Shown one piece after another: positions 1-8,548 of a stretch of 64,000 nt of DNA. Position numbers and translations under genes: made by a program. The DNA lies in assembly GCA_050330095.1 (NCBI GenBank), contig JBHJOC010000035.1, positions 16,433-80,432 on the forward strand, given 5' to 3'. Under the pieces are notes generated by a model. It searched no databases and had not been told where the DNA came from. It saw nothing but the letters and a program-made list of their open reading frames with translations. This DNA comes from JBCBWG01 sp036804185 (GTDB lineage Bacteria > Pseudomonadota > Alphaproteobacteria > Rhizobiales > Hyphomicrobiaceae). The stretch's first letter is position 1; each line of letters begins with the position of its first letter.

Positions 1-57
1 GTAGCGCCAAGGGCCGTGAGACGTGACAGCTCGATCCCTCGTCAGCAAGCTGCTTCG

Positions 58-756
58 ATGATGCCAGGGGCTCGCGTTTCCGGTGGTGACGGTGGCCTCG
101 CCGACCTCGGGCTTGCGGCCGCTGATGTCGAGCTGGGCAGGCTGCTGTTCGAGCGGCAATGGACGTTTCTGCGCGGGGTGACCAAGATTGACGACCTGCC
201 CGCGGCGACCGTTTCAGAGATCGCCTTTGCGGGCCGCTCGAATGTCGGCAAGTCCAGTCTTATCAATGCGTTGGTCCGACAAGCTGGGCTTGCTCGTACG
301 TCAAACGTCCCGGGCCGCACGCAGGAGCTGAACTACTTTGTCAGCGAGCGGGTGCCGCTCGCATTAGTGGATATGCCAGGTTACGGTTTTGCGCGCGCGC
401 CAAAGGACAAGGTCGATACCTGGACGGCCCTGATCAAGGACTATTTGCGAGGACGCCCGACGTTGCGTCGGGTGATGCTGCTGATCGATAGCCGCCACGG
501 CATCAAACCCGTCGACACAGGCATCATGAGGCTGCTCGATGAGAGCGCCGTCATCTATCAGATCGTCCTGACCAAGATCGACAAGATCAAGGAGCCCGGC
601 GTGCCCAAGTTGATTGCGGCCACGCAGGCGGCAATCCAGGGGCATCCGGCGGCTTTCCCAGGTGTCATCGCGACGTCCTCGGAAAAGCAAATCGGCATCG
701 ACACGCTGCGCGGCGCCATCGCGGCTGCGGGCCTGATTACTCCCGAAAGCCTCTGA
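58..756 (+). CDS. engB: Ribosome biogenesis GTPase EngB (YsxC/YihA)
   Basis: TRAFAC-class GTPase that in its family assists assembly of the large ribosomal subunit in the cytoplasm. From the ATG at 58, the P-loop GRSNVGKSS lies at about residues 59-67, the switch-I threonine in PGRTQE at about 88, the G3 motif DMPG at about 105 and the G4 motif TKID at about 172. The protein is 232 residues, slightly longer than usual because of a glycine-rich N-terminus. A GTG at 16 with AAGGG close upstream is an alternative start, and ATG 61 is equally possible. In related genomes engB follows yidC; only a few bases precede it here, so that link cannot be tested. Family assignment is firm; the start is not. 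Confidence 0.93.
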   Translation: MMPGARVSGGDGGLADLGLAAADVELGRLLFERQWTFLRGVTKIDDLPAATVSEIAFAGRSNVGKSSLINALVRQAGLARTSNVPGRTQELNYFVSERVPLALVDMPGYGFARAPKDKVDTWTALIKDYLRGRPTLRRVMLLIDSRHGIKPVDTGIMRLLDESAVIYQIVLTKIDKIKEPGVPKLIAATQAAIQGHPAAFPGVIATSSEKQIGIDTLRGAIAAAGLITPESL

Positions 757-1032
757 TGGTGTTGCCCCGATTGGGGCGCCTGCTCGGCGTGCGCTTTGCC
801 CGGGCCTGATTCTCAGGCTCATGCGCGCCAGTCCGTTGTGCCTATCAGCGCGCATGCAGCATTCAATCTTCGCGACGCGGCAGGCTCGGCTGACATCGCG
901 TGCGGCGCATGCAGTTCGCGAACATCTTGAACACTTGATTCTTTTGTGTGCGGCCGTGCACACTGAGAAACCTGCCAAGCTGCGTCGAACAGCAGCGTCA
1001 GGCCCACATCGGCATGCACCTGGGGAGGAACC

Positions 1033-2331
1033 ATGCTCACGAACCAACTGCGCTGGCTTGCTGCCGGCGTTCTGGCTTTGTCGGCAATCGCTGCGCCAAG
1101 CTTGGCCCAAGACAAAGAGATCAAACTTGGCGTGATCTACGATCAGACCGGTGCTTTTGCAGCTGGCGGATCGAATGCTGCTGCCATAGGCACCCAGATC
1201 GCGATCGACATGATCAACGAGCGGGGCGGTATCGAGGGCTACAAGCTCGTTGCATTCAATGCCGACGCGCAGTCGAAGGCCGATGTCGCCATCAACGAGG
1301 CAGAGCGCCTCCTGAACGACGTGCGAGTCGATCTATTGATGGGCGTTTTCTCATCTGCACACTGCGTGCCGATGGCCGCGAAGGTCGACGCAGCTCAAAA
1401 GTTCATGTGGGCGAACGTTTGCGTCGCCTCGGCGGTCTTCAAGGATAAGAACCTCAAGTACGTATTCCGCGCACAGGTCCACTCTGACCAGTTCGGCGAA
1501 GCATCATGTCAATTCATCGCCGACAACGCGACGACGAAGTTTGGCGCTGAGCCAAAAGATATCCGGGTCGCGATCATCCATGAAGATGGTCCTTATGGCG
1601 TCGGCGTTGCCAAGGGGAACAAGGAGAAGTGCGCCGCACTCGGCATGAATATCGTGCACGAGGAAGGCTACGCTGCCACCTCGACGGACCTGTCCGCGCT
1701 GATCACCAAGCTGCGTCGCGCCCGGCCCGACGTGATCCTGCATACAGGCTACAATCCGGATATCACCATGTTCCTGCGCCAATCGAAGGAGCAGGGCTTG
1801 AAGTGGAAAGCGCTCATCGGGCACGGCGCAGGCTACGGCCAGATCGACAAGCTCAAGGAAACCTTCGGCGCGGATGCGAACTACATCCTCAACGTCGACC
1901 CGGTTGCCGCACAGTTGCTCGACCCAGCGACACTGGCGCCAGGGCTGGGCGACGTGACGGCTGAAATGGTCAAGCGGTATAAAGCACAGACCGGGGTCGA
2001 AGAAGTCCCGCCGCATACGTCGATGGGCTTCAACCAGTCCTGGATCCTGTTCACGGACGTCATTCCGCGCGCCATCACGAAGTTCGGTGGCATCGGGCCC
2101 GAGGCCCTGCGCCAGGCTGCACTCGAGACCGACATTCCCGAGGGCGGCACAATCCAGGGCTACGGGGTCAAGTTCAATCCGCCAGGCCACCCGATGGCCG
2201 GACAGAACGCGCGATCGAGCCCTGTTGTGATGCAGTACGTCGATGGCGCGACCAAGATCGTATGGCCGAACGCGATCAAGACCTTCGACGCGGTCGTTCC
2301 ATTGCCAGCCGGCCACGCCTACGCCCGCTGA
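1033..2331 (+). CDS. ABC transporter periplasmic substrate-binding protein, branched-chain (LivJ) type
   Basis: Periplasmic binding protein of the Peripla_BP_6 group, which hands amino acids, amides, urea or aromatic acids to a LivHMGF-type membrane complex. A 25-26 residue Sec signal peptide ends at SLAQ, followed by the typical opening IKLGVIYDQTGAFA. At 432 residues it is longer than classical LivJ (about 370) and carries extra C-terminal sequence. GGGGAGG stands 5 bases before the ATG. It heads a five-gene transporter operon. A 13-bp hairpin directly follows its stop, which would let this subunit outnumber the membrane parts. The substrate cannot be read from sequence; the RidA-like gene at the operon's end hints at a nitrogenous or aromatic compound rather than leucine. 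Confidence 0.9.
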   Translation: MLTNQLRWLAAGVLALSAIAAPSLAQDKEIKLGVIYDQTGAFAAGGSNAAAIGTQIAIDMINERGGIEGYKLVAFNADAQSKADVAINEAERLLNDVRVDLLMGVFSSAHCVPMAAKVDAAQKFMWANVCVASAVFKDKNLKYVFRAQVHSDQFGEASCQFIADNATTKFGAEPKDIRVAIIHEDGPYGVGVAKGNKEKCAALGMNIVHEEGYAATSTDLSALITKLRRARPDVILHTGYNPDITMFLRQSKEQGLKWKALIGHGAGYGQIDKLKETFGADANYILNVDPVAAQLLDPATLAPGLGDVTAEMVKRYKAQTGVEEVPPHTSMGFNQSWILFTDVIPRAITKFGGIGPEALRQAALETDIPEGGTIQGYGVKFNPPGHPMAGQNARSSPVVMQYVDGATKIVWPNAIKTFDAVVPLPAGHAYAR

Positions 2332-2345
2332 TCGCAGCAGAATGT

Positions 2346-2378
2346 CGGATGCGCTGCACGCGACCTGCAGCGCATCCG
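2346..2378 (+). promoter_or_regulatory. Intercistronic hairpin after the binding-protein gene
   Basis: A perfect 13-bp stem, CGGATGCGCTGCA and its complement, closes a 7-base loop just after the binding-protein stop. No T-run follows, so it is more likely an mRNA-stabilising or partial-attenuation element than a full terminator. It would allow more binding protein than membrane subunits. Confidence 0.6.
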
Positions 2379-2441
2379 GTGCTCTCTCCACGGCTTCGAC
2401 ACCACCCCTCACGTTGTGCGCCAGACGGGACGCGAGACCGC

Positions 2442-3188
2442 ATGCCGATGCTCGAGGTCAAGGGCCTGACGAAGAAATTCGGCGGGTTCACCGCAATCAA
2501 CAACGTCAATTTCATTGTCGAACAGGGCGAGATTCTTGGTCTGATCGGTCCCAACGGGTCAGGCAAAAGCACCACGTTCAATTGCGTGGCAGGTATGTAC
2601 GTGCCGACCGAGGGGTCTATTCTTTTTGAGGGACGCGAGATCGGCGGCTTTCCTGCCCACAAGGTTTGCCAAGCTGGGATCGGCAGGACCTATCAGATTC
2701 CGCGACCCTTCCATTCGCTGTCCCTGCTCGAGAATGTGGCCCTGTCGTCGTACTTCGGCCAGGGCAAGTCGGTGACGCGTGCGCAAGCCTGGGCCCAGGC
2801 TGAAGAGGCGCTCGCGACCGTCGGGCTGCCGACCGACCCGCACGCGCGAACCGAAGGCCTCGGGGCGGCGTCGCTCAAGAAGCTCGAGCTGGCGCGCGCG
2901 CTTGCGACCCAGCCACGACTACTGCTCGCCGACGAGAGCCTGAACGGCCTCGACCACGGTGAAATGGATCAGGCCGCAGACATGCTGCAACGGATCAGGC
3001 GCGAGCGCGGCATCACCATCGTCTGGGTTGAACACATCATGGGTGTGTTGATGCGGGTCGTGGACCGCGTCGTGGTGCTCGATCACGGTGAGGTCATTTT
3101 CGATGGCGCGCCGCAGGCTGCCCAGGCCGACCGCAAAGTGATCGAGGTCTATCTCGGCAGCGAAGCTGTCGAAGCGAACGCGGCATGA
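2442..3188 (+). CDS. livG: ABC transporter ATP-binding protein, LivG type
   Basis: One of two cytoplasmic ATPases powering the branched-chain-type importer. Walker A GPNGSGKST spans residues 36-44 and the Walker B aspartate-glutamate pair is D164/E165 in LLLADES. The ABC signature is unusual: where LivG normally has LSYGQQ, this protein reads LGAASLKKLE (140-149), so LSGG is absent. The partner LivF keeps a canonical MSGGEQQ, so the pair looks asymmetric. An upstream open frame could extend the start by 60 residues, but homology begins at MPMLEVKGLTKKFGG and the extension has no family resemblance. At 248 residues it has normal family length. The next gene starts 8 bases after its stop. Confidence 0.92.
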   Translation: MPMLEVKGLTKKFGGFTAINNVNFIVEQGEILGLIGPNGSGKSTTFNCVAGMYVPTEGSILFEGREIGGFPAHKVCQAGIGRTYQIPRPFHSLSLLENVALSSYFGQGKSVTRAQAWAQAEEALATVGLPTDPHARTEGLGAASLKKLELARALATQPRLLLADESLNGLDHGEMDQAADMLQRIRRERGITIVWVEHIMGVLMRVVDRVVVLDHGEVIFDGAPQAAQADRKVIEVYLGSEAVEANAA

Positions 3189-3195
3189 GGCCCTG

Positions 3196-3900
3196 ATGCT
3201 CGAACTTGCCAACGTTGACGCCGGCTACGGCCAGTTCCAGGCCCTCTTCGATGTGACCATGCGGGTCGAAGCGGGCGAAGCTGTTGCTGTGATCGGCGCA
3301 AATGGTGCCGGCAAGACCACGCTGCTGCGCGTGATTTCAGGCATGTTGCCCGCGCGGGCGGGCCGCATAACGATGGAGTCGATCGACCTACGGGCGACAC
3401 CACCGCACAAGATCGTCGAAACAGGGATCGCTCATGTTCCGGAAAGCCGCAGGCTGTTCCCGCGCCTGACGGTGGAGGACAACCTCAAGATGGGTGCGTT
3501 CATCAAGTCGGCGCGCCCGCACTTTCCCGAGCGCCTTGACTACGTCTACGAGCTCTTTCCGCGTCTCAAGGACCGCCGTGGCCAGCTCGCTGGAACCATG
3601 TCGGGCGGCGAGCAGCAAATGTGCGCCATCGCCCGCGCGCTGATGAGCAAGCCAAAGCTCATTCTCCTCGATGAACCCTCGATGGGGCTCGCCCCCGTGA
3701 TCGTCGCACAAGTTTTCGATCTCGTTCGCCGGATCCGATCCGAGGGCTACACGGTCCTCATTGTCGAGCAGAACGTGAGGCAGGTGCTTGCCGTCGCCGA
3801 CCGGGCGTATTTGATCGAGGTTGGCCGGATCAAGGCCCAAGGCAGCTCGGCCGAACTGCTCACCAGTGACGAGGTCCAAAAGGCTTACATGGGGATTTGA
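3196..3900 (+). CDS. livF: ABC transporter ATP-binding protein, LivF type
   Basis: Second ATPase subunit of the branched-chain-type importer. Walker A GANGAGKTT is at residues 34-42, signature MSGGEQQ at 135-141, and Walker B LILLDEP at about 155-161, all intact. The length of 234 residues is standard for LivF. It follows livG by 8 bases and is separated from the permease genes by about 115 bases that include a GGGCC/GGCCC mini-hairpin at 3906-3919. It probably forms a heterodimer with the LivG-like subunit, whose signature motif is degenerate, so productive ATP hydrolysis may depend mostly on the site completed by this subunit. Confidence 0.94.
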   Translation: MLELANVDAGYGQFQALFDVTMRVEAGEAVAVIGANGAGKTTLLRVISGMLPARAGRITMESIDLRATPPHKIVETGIAHVPESRRLFPRLTVEDNLKMGAFIKSARPHFPERLDYVYELFPRLKDRRGQLAGTMSGGEQQMCAIARALMSKPKLILLDEPSMGLAPVIVAQVFDLVRRIRSEGYTVLIVEQNVRQVLAVADRAYLIEVGRIKAQGSSAELLTSDEVQKAYMGI

Positions 3901-4015
3901 CTAGCGGGCCGGCGGGCCCAGCCTCGGGAGATCGGCCGCTGCCGGTATCAGGAATGCGCTGCCACGGTCGGCCCATCGGCGGCCCGGGCAACAACGGACT
4001 TGAGGAAGAGCTGCG

Positions 4016-4888
4016 ATGGACTGTTCACTCGACATCTATTTCCTCGAAGCGGTGCTGAACGGCATCTTGCTGGCCGGCCTTCTCGCTTTGCTCGCGCTTG
4101 GCCTGAACCTGATCTTCGGCGTGATCGACGTCGTCTGGATCTGCTACGCCGAACTCGTGATGGTCGGCATGTACGGGATCTTCCATGCCCATAGAACGTT
4201 CGATGTGCCGCTACCGCTGGCCTTCGTGTTCGGCATCATCCTTGTCGCGATCGCAGGACTGATCCTGCATTACGTGATCATCAGGCAGGTTCTCGACAGC
4301 GCGCCGATCAACCAATTGCTCGTGACGGGTGGCGTGCTCTTCCTGCTCCAGGCGTCTGCAACCATGGCGTTCGGGATCGAGTTCCAGAACCTCGGCGTTC
4401 AGCTCGGGTCAGTGTCGTTTGCCGACATGTTCTTCTCCTGGAGCCGCCTTATCACGTTTGGCGTGGCGCTCCTGGCCATGCTCGTTCTGTGGCAGTTCCT
4501 GCGGCGCACTTACATCGGCACAGCGATCCGCGCGATCAGCCAGGATCGCCAGATCATGCCGCTGATGGGGGTCGATTCGAAGCAGGTCTACCTGGTGACG
4601 TCAGCGATCGGGGGCGGGTTGGCCGGTCTCGCTGCATCGCTGATGGTGCTGCAATACGACATCTATCCGCAGATCGGCCTGCAGTTCGGGCCGCTCATCT
4701 TCATGATCTGCGTCCTCGGCGGGCTCGGCAATATGATCGGCGGTTTCATTGCAGCGTTCATCATCGCCCAGTTCATTACGATTGGCGGCTCATGCTTCGC
4801 AACGGAGTGGGGCTACGCGATTGCGTTCCTGTTCTTCATGCTCGTGATGTTCGTGCGCCCACAGGGTCTGTTCGGGGGCAAGTCATGA
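4016..4888 (+). CDS. livH: ABC transporter permease, LivH type
   Basis: Inner-membrane permease of the importer (BPD_transp_2 family), 290 residues with about eight hydrophobic segments. The N-terminus NGILLAGLLALLALGLNLIFGVIDVV is characteristic of LivH, and the conserved cytoplasmic loop RTYIGTAIRAISQDRQ, which contacts the ATPases, is present near the middle. GGAAGAG precedes the ATG at good spacing. Its stop codon overlaps the start of livM in an ATGA arrangement, so the two permeases are translationally coupled, as expected for a heterodimeric channel. Confidence 0.94.
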   Translation: MDCSLDIYFLEAVLNGILLAGLLALLALGLNLIFGVIDVVWICYAELVMVGMYGIFHAHRTFDVPLPLAFVFGIILVAIAGLILHYVIIRQVLDSAPINQLLVTGGVLFLLQASATMAFGIEFQNLGVQLGSVSFADMFFSWSRLITFGVALLAMLVLWQFLRRTYIGTAIRAISQDRQIMPLMGVDSKQVYLVTSAIGGGLAGLAASLMVLQYDIYPQIGLQFGPLIFMICVLGGLGNMIGGFIAAFIIAQFITIGGSCFATEWGYAIAFLFFMLVMFVRPQGLFGGKS

Positions 4889-5901
4889 GCCTGCGTATCA
4901 ACCCCATTTATGCTGTCGGTCTGCTGGCGCTCGTTGCGCTGCCGTTCATCCTGCAAGCTGTCTTTCCGCTCTCGTCGCGCTACTACCTGCATCTCGCCAT
5001 CCAGATGCTGATGTGGGCGTTCATCTACACCGGTTGGTCGCTGATGGGGCGGTTCGGGCTCGTCTCGCTCGGCCACGGAGCGTTCACCGGGCTCGGCGCA
5101 TACGTGACGGTGCTATTGTGGAATGAAGCCGGGCTCACCCCACTGATTGGGATACCGGTCGCGGTGTTGGCGGCCGTTTTCGTCAGCCAGATCGTTGGAT
5201 ATCCGAGCTTCCGGCAGCGGATCACTGGGCACTATTTCGCGCTACTGACGCTTGCGCTGACCGAGTTCGTCCGCCTCGCCATCGTCGGTCTGCGGGAGAC
5301 GACGGGAGGTTCGCTCGGCACGCAGCCCCAACGGTATGGCGACGGCATCTCTCTTTATGCTGTCCAGTTCGAGCCCGACCGCGTGCTCGCTTACTTCGTC
5401 GCGCTCGTGATGTGGGTGATCGGCCTCTACATCTGGCACCGCGTTGACCGATCCATGGACCGCTATGCCCTTGATGCGGCAAACGTCGACGAGGATGCGG
5501 CTGCGTCGGTCGGCATTGACGTGACGCGTGAGAAGCTCAAGATCACGGCGCTATCGGCCGGCATGTGCGCGTTCGGCGGGGCGATGTACGGCCAGTATCA
5601 GATGTATATCGGGCCTGATACGATTGCTGGCCTGACCATCTCGCTCAACATCGTTTTCGCCTGCATCGCTGGTGGGATTGGCGTCATGCTCGGCCCGACG
5701 CTCGGCGCGATCCTGACACAGTCACTCACAGAATTCCTGAGGGTTGCGATCCAGTCCAACGAGGCAATTCGCACGACGCTCGGGTCGAGCGCGCTCGCAC
5801 TCGACACTGCCGTCTACGGCTTGCTGCTGATCCTGTTCATCATCTACATGCCAAAGGGCATCCTGGGGACAGCTCAGGAGTGGTGGAACAAGCGACGGTG
5901 A
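4885..5901 (+). CDS. livM: ABC transporter permease, LivM type
   Basis: Second inner-membrane permease of the importer, 338 residues. It shows the LivM hallmarks GLVSLGHGAFTGLGAYV near residue 55 and a cytoplasmic EKLKITALSAGMCAFGGAMYG segment. The start is the ATG that overlaps livH's stop (ATGA); an open frame runs further upstream but only shadows livH. The next gene, a RidA-like protein, starts 8 bases after its stop and is almost certainly cotranscribed. Family membership is clear; the substrate is unknown. Confidence 0.94.
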   Translation: MSLRINPIYAVGLLALVALPFILQAVFPLSSRYYLHLAIQMLMWAFIYTGWSLMGRFGLVSLGHGAFTGLGAYVTVLLWNEAGLTPLIGIPVAVLAAVFVSQIVGYPSFRQRITGHYFALLTLALTEFVRLAIVGLRETTGGSLGTQPQRYGDGISLYAVQFEPDRVLAYFVALVMWVIGLYIWHRVDRSMDRYALDAANVDEDAAASVGIDVTREKLKITALSAGMCAFGGAMYGQYQMYIGPDTIAGLTISLNIVFACIAGGIGVMLGPTLGAILTQSLTEFLRVAIQSNEAIRTTLGSSALALDTAVYGLLLILFIIYMPKGILGTAQEWWNKRR

Positions 5902-5908
5902 GGCGCGG

Positions 5909-6658
5909 ATGAGTGGTGCAGTGGAATTCCAGCCTGGCGGCTACAGGTATGTCCCTGGCGTGTTCCAATATTCGGCGGGCGTCGCAGCCTTGCCGGGTTT
6001 CGAAATCGTGCATGCCCGGCTCGCACGCAGTGTCGCGCTTGCCGAGGGGTTCGAGCGCGTTCGCCAGCACCTCTCCGCACTCGGGCGGCCTCTAACCGCA
6101 TTCTGCGCCTGTGAGTTGCGCTCGCCCGCCCCGTTTACTGAGGATGGCTTTCGAGCGTTCAACGAGGTCTACGTCGGCACGCTTGCGCAATGGGGCATCT
6201 ATCGCGACGGAGCAAATCCGGTCGCGCGTTCGAACGTCTGTCCGAAGATCGATCCGCCGGCCGAACCGTCGCTCTACGCCTTCGCCTACACGGTTCCAGC
6301 GCTTGAGGCGCCGCCAAGCTGTGCAGTCGCCGGGTCTGGGGAAGCGCCGGAGGGCAAGGCGAACTACCGGGACCACATCGTTGCCTTGGACGATGTATCG
6401 GCTGCCGGCCTGCGCGCGAAGGCCCTCTTCGTGACGAGCGAGATGCGGCGCAGGCTGGCTGCGCTCGACTTCGCCGAGGCTGATCCCACCACCGCCCAGG
6501 TTTACACAGTCCAGCCCTTGCATGACCTGATCGAGACGGTGCTGCTGCCGAGCGGACTTTGTGGCCACGGGTTTGCGCTGCACCACTGCAGGCCACCCGT
6601 CGAAGGCCTCGAGTTCGAGATGGACTGCCGCATTGTGCGGCGCGAGATCGTTATCTGA
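5909..6658 (+). CDS. RidA/YjgF-like protein, possibly a 2-aminomuconate-deaminase-like enzyme
   Basis: A 249-residue soluble protein cotranscribed with the importer. The segment FRAFNEVYVGTLAQWG followed by PVARSNVCP (residues 81-112) mirrors the FNEVY...PARSTV signature of RidA/YjgF deaminases. The opening GVFQYSAGV resembles RidA's first strand. At twice RidA length it could be a duplicated or embellished fold. I recall similar proteins annotated as 2-amino-(chloro)muconate deaminases (CnbZ-like), but I cannot verify that here. Many cysteines (C66, C68, C111) and an acidic C-terminal half are visible. Inference: it deaminates an imine or enamine derived from the imported solute. The enzymatic role is uncertain. 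Confidence 0.5.
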   Translation: MSGAVEFQPGGYRYVPGVFQYSAGVAALPGFEIVHARLARSVALAEGFERVRQHLSALGRPLTAFCACELRSPAPFTEDGFRAFNEVYVGTLAQWGIYRDGANPVARSNVCPKIDPPAEPSLYAFAYTVPALEAPPSCAVAGSGEAPEGKANYRDHIVALDDVSAAGLRAKALFVTSEMRRRLAALDFAEADPTTAQVYTVQPLHDLIETVLLPSGLCGHGFALHHCRPPVEGLEFEMDCRIVRREIVI

Positions 6659-6718
6659 TCGTCGTCGTTGTACGGCGCTCCGAGTGCCCATTGCCGAGGG
6701 CCGGGTGCGAACTGCGAA

Positions 6719-6742
6719 GCGGGGGCCTTGATCCGGCCCCGC
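6719..6742. terminator. Possible bidirectional terminator hairpin between convergent genes
   Basis: GCGGGGGCC and GGCCCCGC pair around a 7-base loop, with one bulged G, in the 100-base gap between the RidA-like gene and the quinone oxidoreductase, which converge. There is no T-run, so termination efficiency is uncertain. Confidence 0.4.
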
Positions 6743-6761
6743 CGCCAGCGTCGAAACCGCT

Positions 6762-7790
6762 TCACTCGACTGTCAGCATGATCTTGCCGATGTGGGCGCT
6801 CGATTCCATCAGGCGATGGGCGTCGGCCGCCCGGGCAAGCGGGAAAGTCGTGTGGATTATCGGTTTCACGGTCCCGGCCTCAAGCAGCGGCCAGACCTTT
6901 GCTTCGAGCGCGCGCGCAATCTCGGCCTTCTGCTCGATCGTACGCGGCCGCAGCGTCGAACCGGTCCAAGTCAGCCGCCGCGTCATTAGTTTCATGAAAT
7001 CGGCCGACACCTTCGAGCCGCCGAGCCATGCGATCTGGACCAGCCGGCCCTCAAGCGCGAGCACATCAAGGTTTCGCGAGACGTAGTCGCCGCCGACCAT
7101 GTCGAGGATCACGTCGACGCCGGCGCCGTCGGTGAGCGCCATCGCACGGTCCTTGAAGTCTTCACGGGCGTAATTGATCGCGGCGTCTGCCCCGAGGTCG
7201 AGGCAGGCTCTGCATTTCTCGTCGCTTCCTGCCGTGGCAAACACGCGGGAGCCGAACGCTTTTGCGAGCTGGATTGCTGTCGTTCCGATGCCACTCGAGC
7301 CGCCATGGACCAGCAGGGTTTCACCGGGGCTCAGACGGCCGCGATCGAACACGTTGGTCCAAACCGTGAAGTAGGTCTCCGGCACGCCGCCCGCCTCAAG
7401 CAGACTGAGTGGCGAGGGCACTGGCAAAGCCTGGACCTCCGGCGCCAGACAATATTCAGCATAACCGCCGCCGGCGACGAGTGCGCATACGCGTTCGCCG
7501 ATCGCAAAGCGGGCCGCACCGTTGCCTCGGGCGACGACCACGCCAGCCACTTCGAGGCCTGGAACGGGACTTGCGCCGCGCGGAGGGTTATATTGGCCGA
7601 GCCGTTGCTGCACATCAGGGCGGTTAACGCCGGCTGATGCAACCTTGATCAGGATTTCCCCATCTTCGGGCTTGGGGACCGGCATGCGGTCCGGCTTCAG
7701 GACATCAGGCGGCCCGAAGCCATCGAGCTTTACGTAGAGCATCGTCTCAGCAATTCCAGCCGCGGCTGGCGTGTCGGGTGTTTGGCTCAT
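6762..7790 (-). CDS. NAD(P)H quinone oxidoreductase, zinc-independent MDR family (PIG3/QOR type)
   Basis: Cytoplasmic medium-chain dehydrogenase/reductase of 342 residues, expected to reduce quinones or activated alkenes with NADPH. The GroES-like N-terminal domain starts at MLYVKLDGFGPPDVL, and QQRLGQYNPPRGASPVPGLEVAG matches PIG3-type reductases. The coenzyme loop reads LLVHGGSSGIGTTAIQLAKAFG. The catalytic-zinc cysteine and histidine of alcohol dehydrogenases are missing. GAGGACAG precedes the ATG. It is convergent with the liv operon and divergent from groESL, so it is probably monocistronic. Substrate unknown. Confidence 0.9.
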   Translation of the reverse strand: MSQTPDTPAAAGIAETMLYVKLDGFGPPDVLKPDRMPVPKPEDGEILIKVASAGVNRPDVQQRLGQYNPPRGASPVPGLEVAGVVVARGNGAARFAIGERVCALVAGGGYAEYCLAPEVQALPVPSPLSLLEAGGVPETYFTVWTNVFDRGRLSPGETLLVHGGSSGIGTTAIQLAKAFGSRVFATAGSDEKCRACLDLGADAAINYAREDFKDRAMALTDGAGVDVILDMVGGDYVSRNLDVLALEGRLVQIAWLGGSKVSADFMKLMTRRLTWTGSTLRPRTIEQKAEIARALEAKVWPLLEAGTVKPIIHTTFPLARAADAHRLMESSAHIGKIMLTVE

Positions 7791-8041
7791 CGGGCTGTCC
7801 TCGTCGATGTTGGATCTGGCTTCTCAGGGAGGCGGTGACGGGCGTGGCCGAGCAGCGGCCTGAGCCGGTGGCGCCCAGGGCGCAAGGCCGCGGCTCGCCC
7901 GGAGATGATGACGCGAGAGTGCCTGATGGGCCTATCGGTCCGCATCGTCAACGCCGCACCGTGGTTGAGGTTCGACCACGGCGCAGGGCCTCGGCGTTCC
8001 GCTGGCCGATTTGGCGACGTCGCGAATGGCACGATCACCTC

Positions 8042-8070
8042 TTGACGACCTTCGTCTTTAGGACTACCTC
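8042..8070 (+). promoter_or_regulatory. Candidate groESL promoter
   Basis: TTGACG, 17 bases, then TACCTC, placed so that transcription would begin just before or inside the CIRCE operator. The -10 box is weak. CTTGAC also fits the -35 element of alphaproteobacterial heat-shock sigma (RpoH) promoters, so dual control is possible. Confidence 0.4.
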
Positions 8071-8086
8071 CCGGCGGTAACGGCCG

Positions 8087-8113
8087 TTGGCACTCATCTG
8101 ACGCGAGTGCTAA
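8087..8113. promoter_or_regulatory. CIRCE operator (HrcA-binding inverted repeat)
   Basis: TTGGCACTC-N9-GAGTGCTAA matches the CIRCE consensus TTAGCACTC-N9-GAGTGCTAA with one mismatch. It lies 44 bases upstream of groES. In the known mechanism HrcA represses from this site and releases on heat stress, when GroEL is titrated. hrcA itself is not in this window. Confidence 0.95.
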
Positions 8114-8157
8114 CAGCCGTTCTTAATTGCCATCATGATGCTCATGGAGAACACGGC

Positions 8158-8469
8158 ATGAAGTTCCGCCCCCTGCACGACCGCGTCGTCGTGCGCCGCA
8201 TCAACTCCGAGACGAAATCGGCTGGCGGCATCATCATCCCGGACACCGCTGCCGAGAAACCGCAACAGGGCGAAATCATCGCGGTCGGCCCTGGGGCGCG
8301 CGGTGACGATAACGAACTGATCCCGCTCGACGTGAAAGTTGGTGACCGCGTGCTGTTCGGCAAGTGGTCCGGCACGGAAGTCAAGATCGACGGCGAGGAG
8401 CTGCTGATCATGAAGGAGAGCGACATCATGGGCGTTCTCGAAGGCACTGCTGCCGCCAAGGCCGCCTGA
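8158..8469 (+). CDS. groES: Co-chaperonin GroES (Hsp10)
   Basis: The 103-residue heptameric lid of the GroEL chamber. It opens MKFRPLHDRVVVRRINSE, with the mobile loop at SAGGIIIPDTAAEKPQQG and a C-terminus LIMKESDIMGVLEG typical of the family. The real start is the ATG at 158 of this kilobase, preceded by GGAGA; the frame continues upstream but that part is not GroES-like. It is separated from groEL by about 80 bases and is under the CIRCE operator. Confidence 0.98.
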   Translation: MKFRPLHDRVVVRRINSETKSAGGIIIPDTAAEKPQQGEIIAVGPGARGDDNELIPLDVKVGDRVLFGKWSGTEVKIDGEELLIMKESDIMGVLEGTAAAKAA

Positions 8470-8548
8470 ACACCTCGCGTCGTGGTCTCAGACACCCGAC
8501 GCATCGAATGATTACAAGTTCTTCACACGTCAACAGGAGACGCCACTC

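Noticed and set aside
3..26. Possible last codons of yidC (SAKGRET and stop) overlapping the engB GTG start
   Set aside because: Only seven codons are visible, which is too little to identify a gene, though the gene order would fit.
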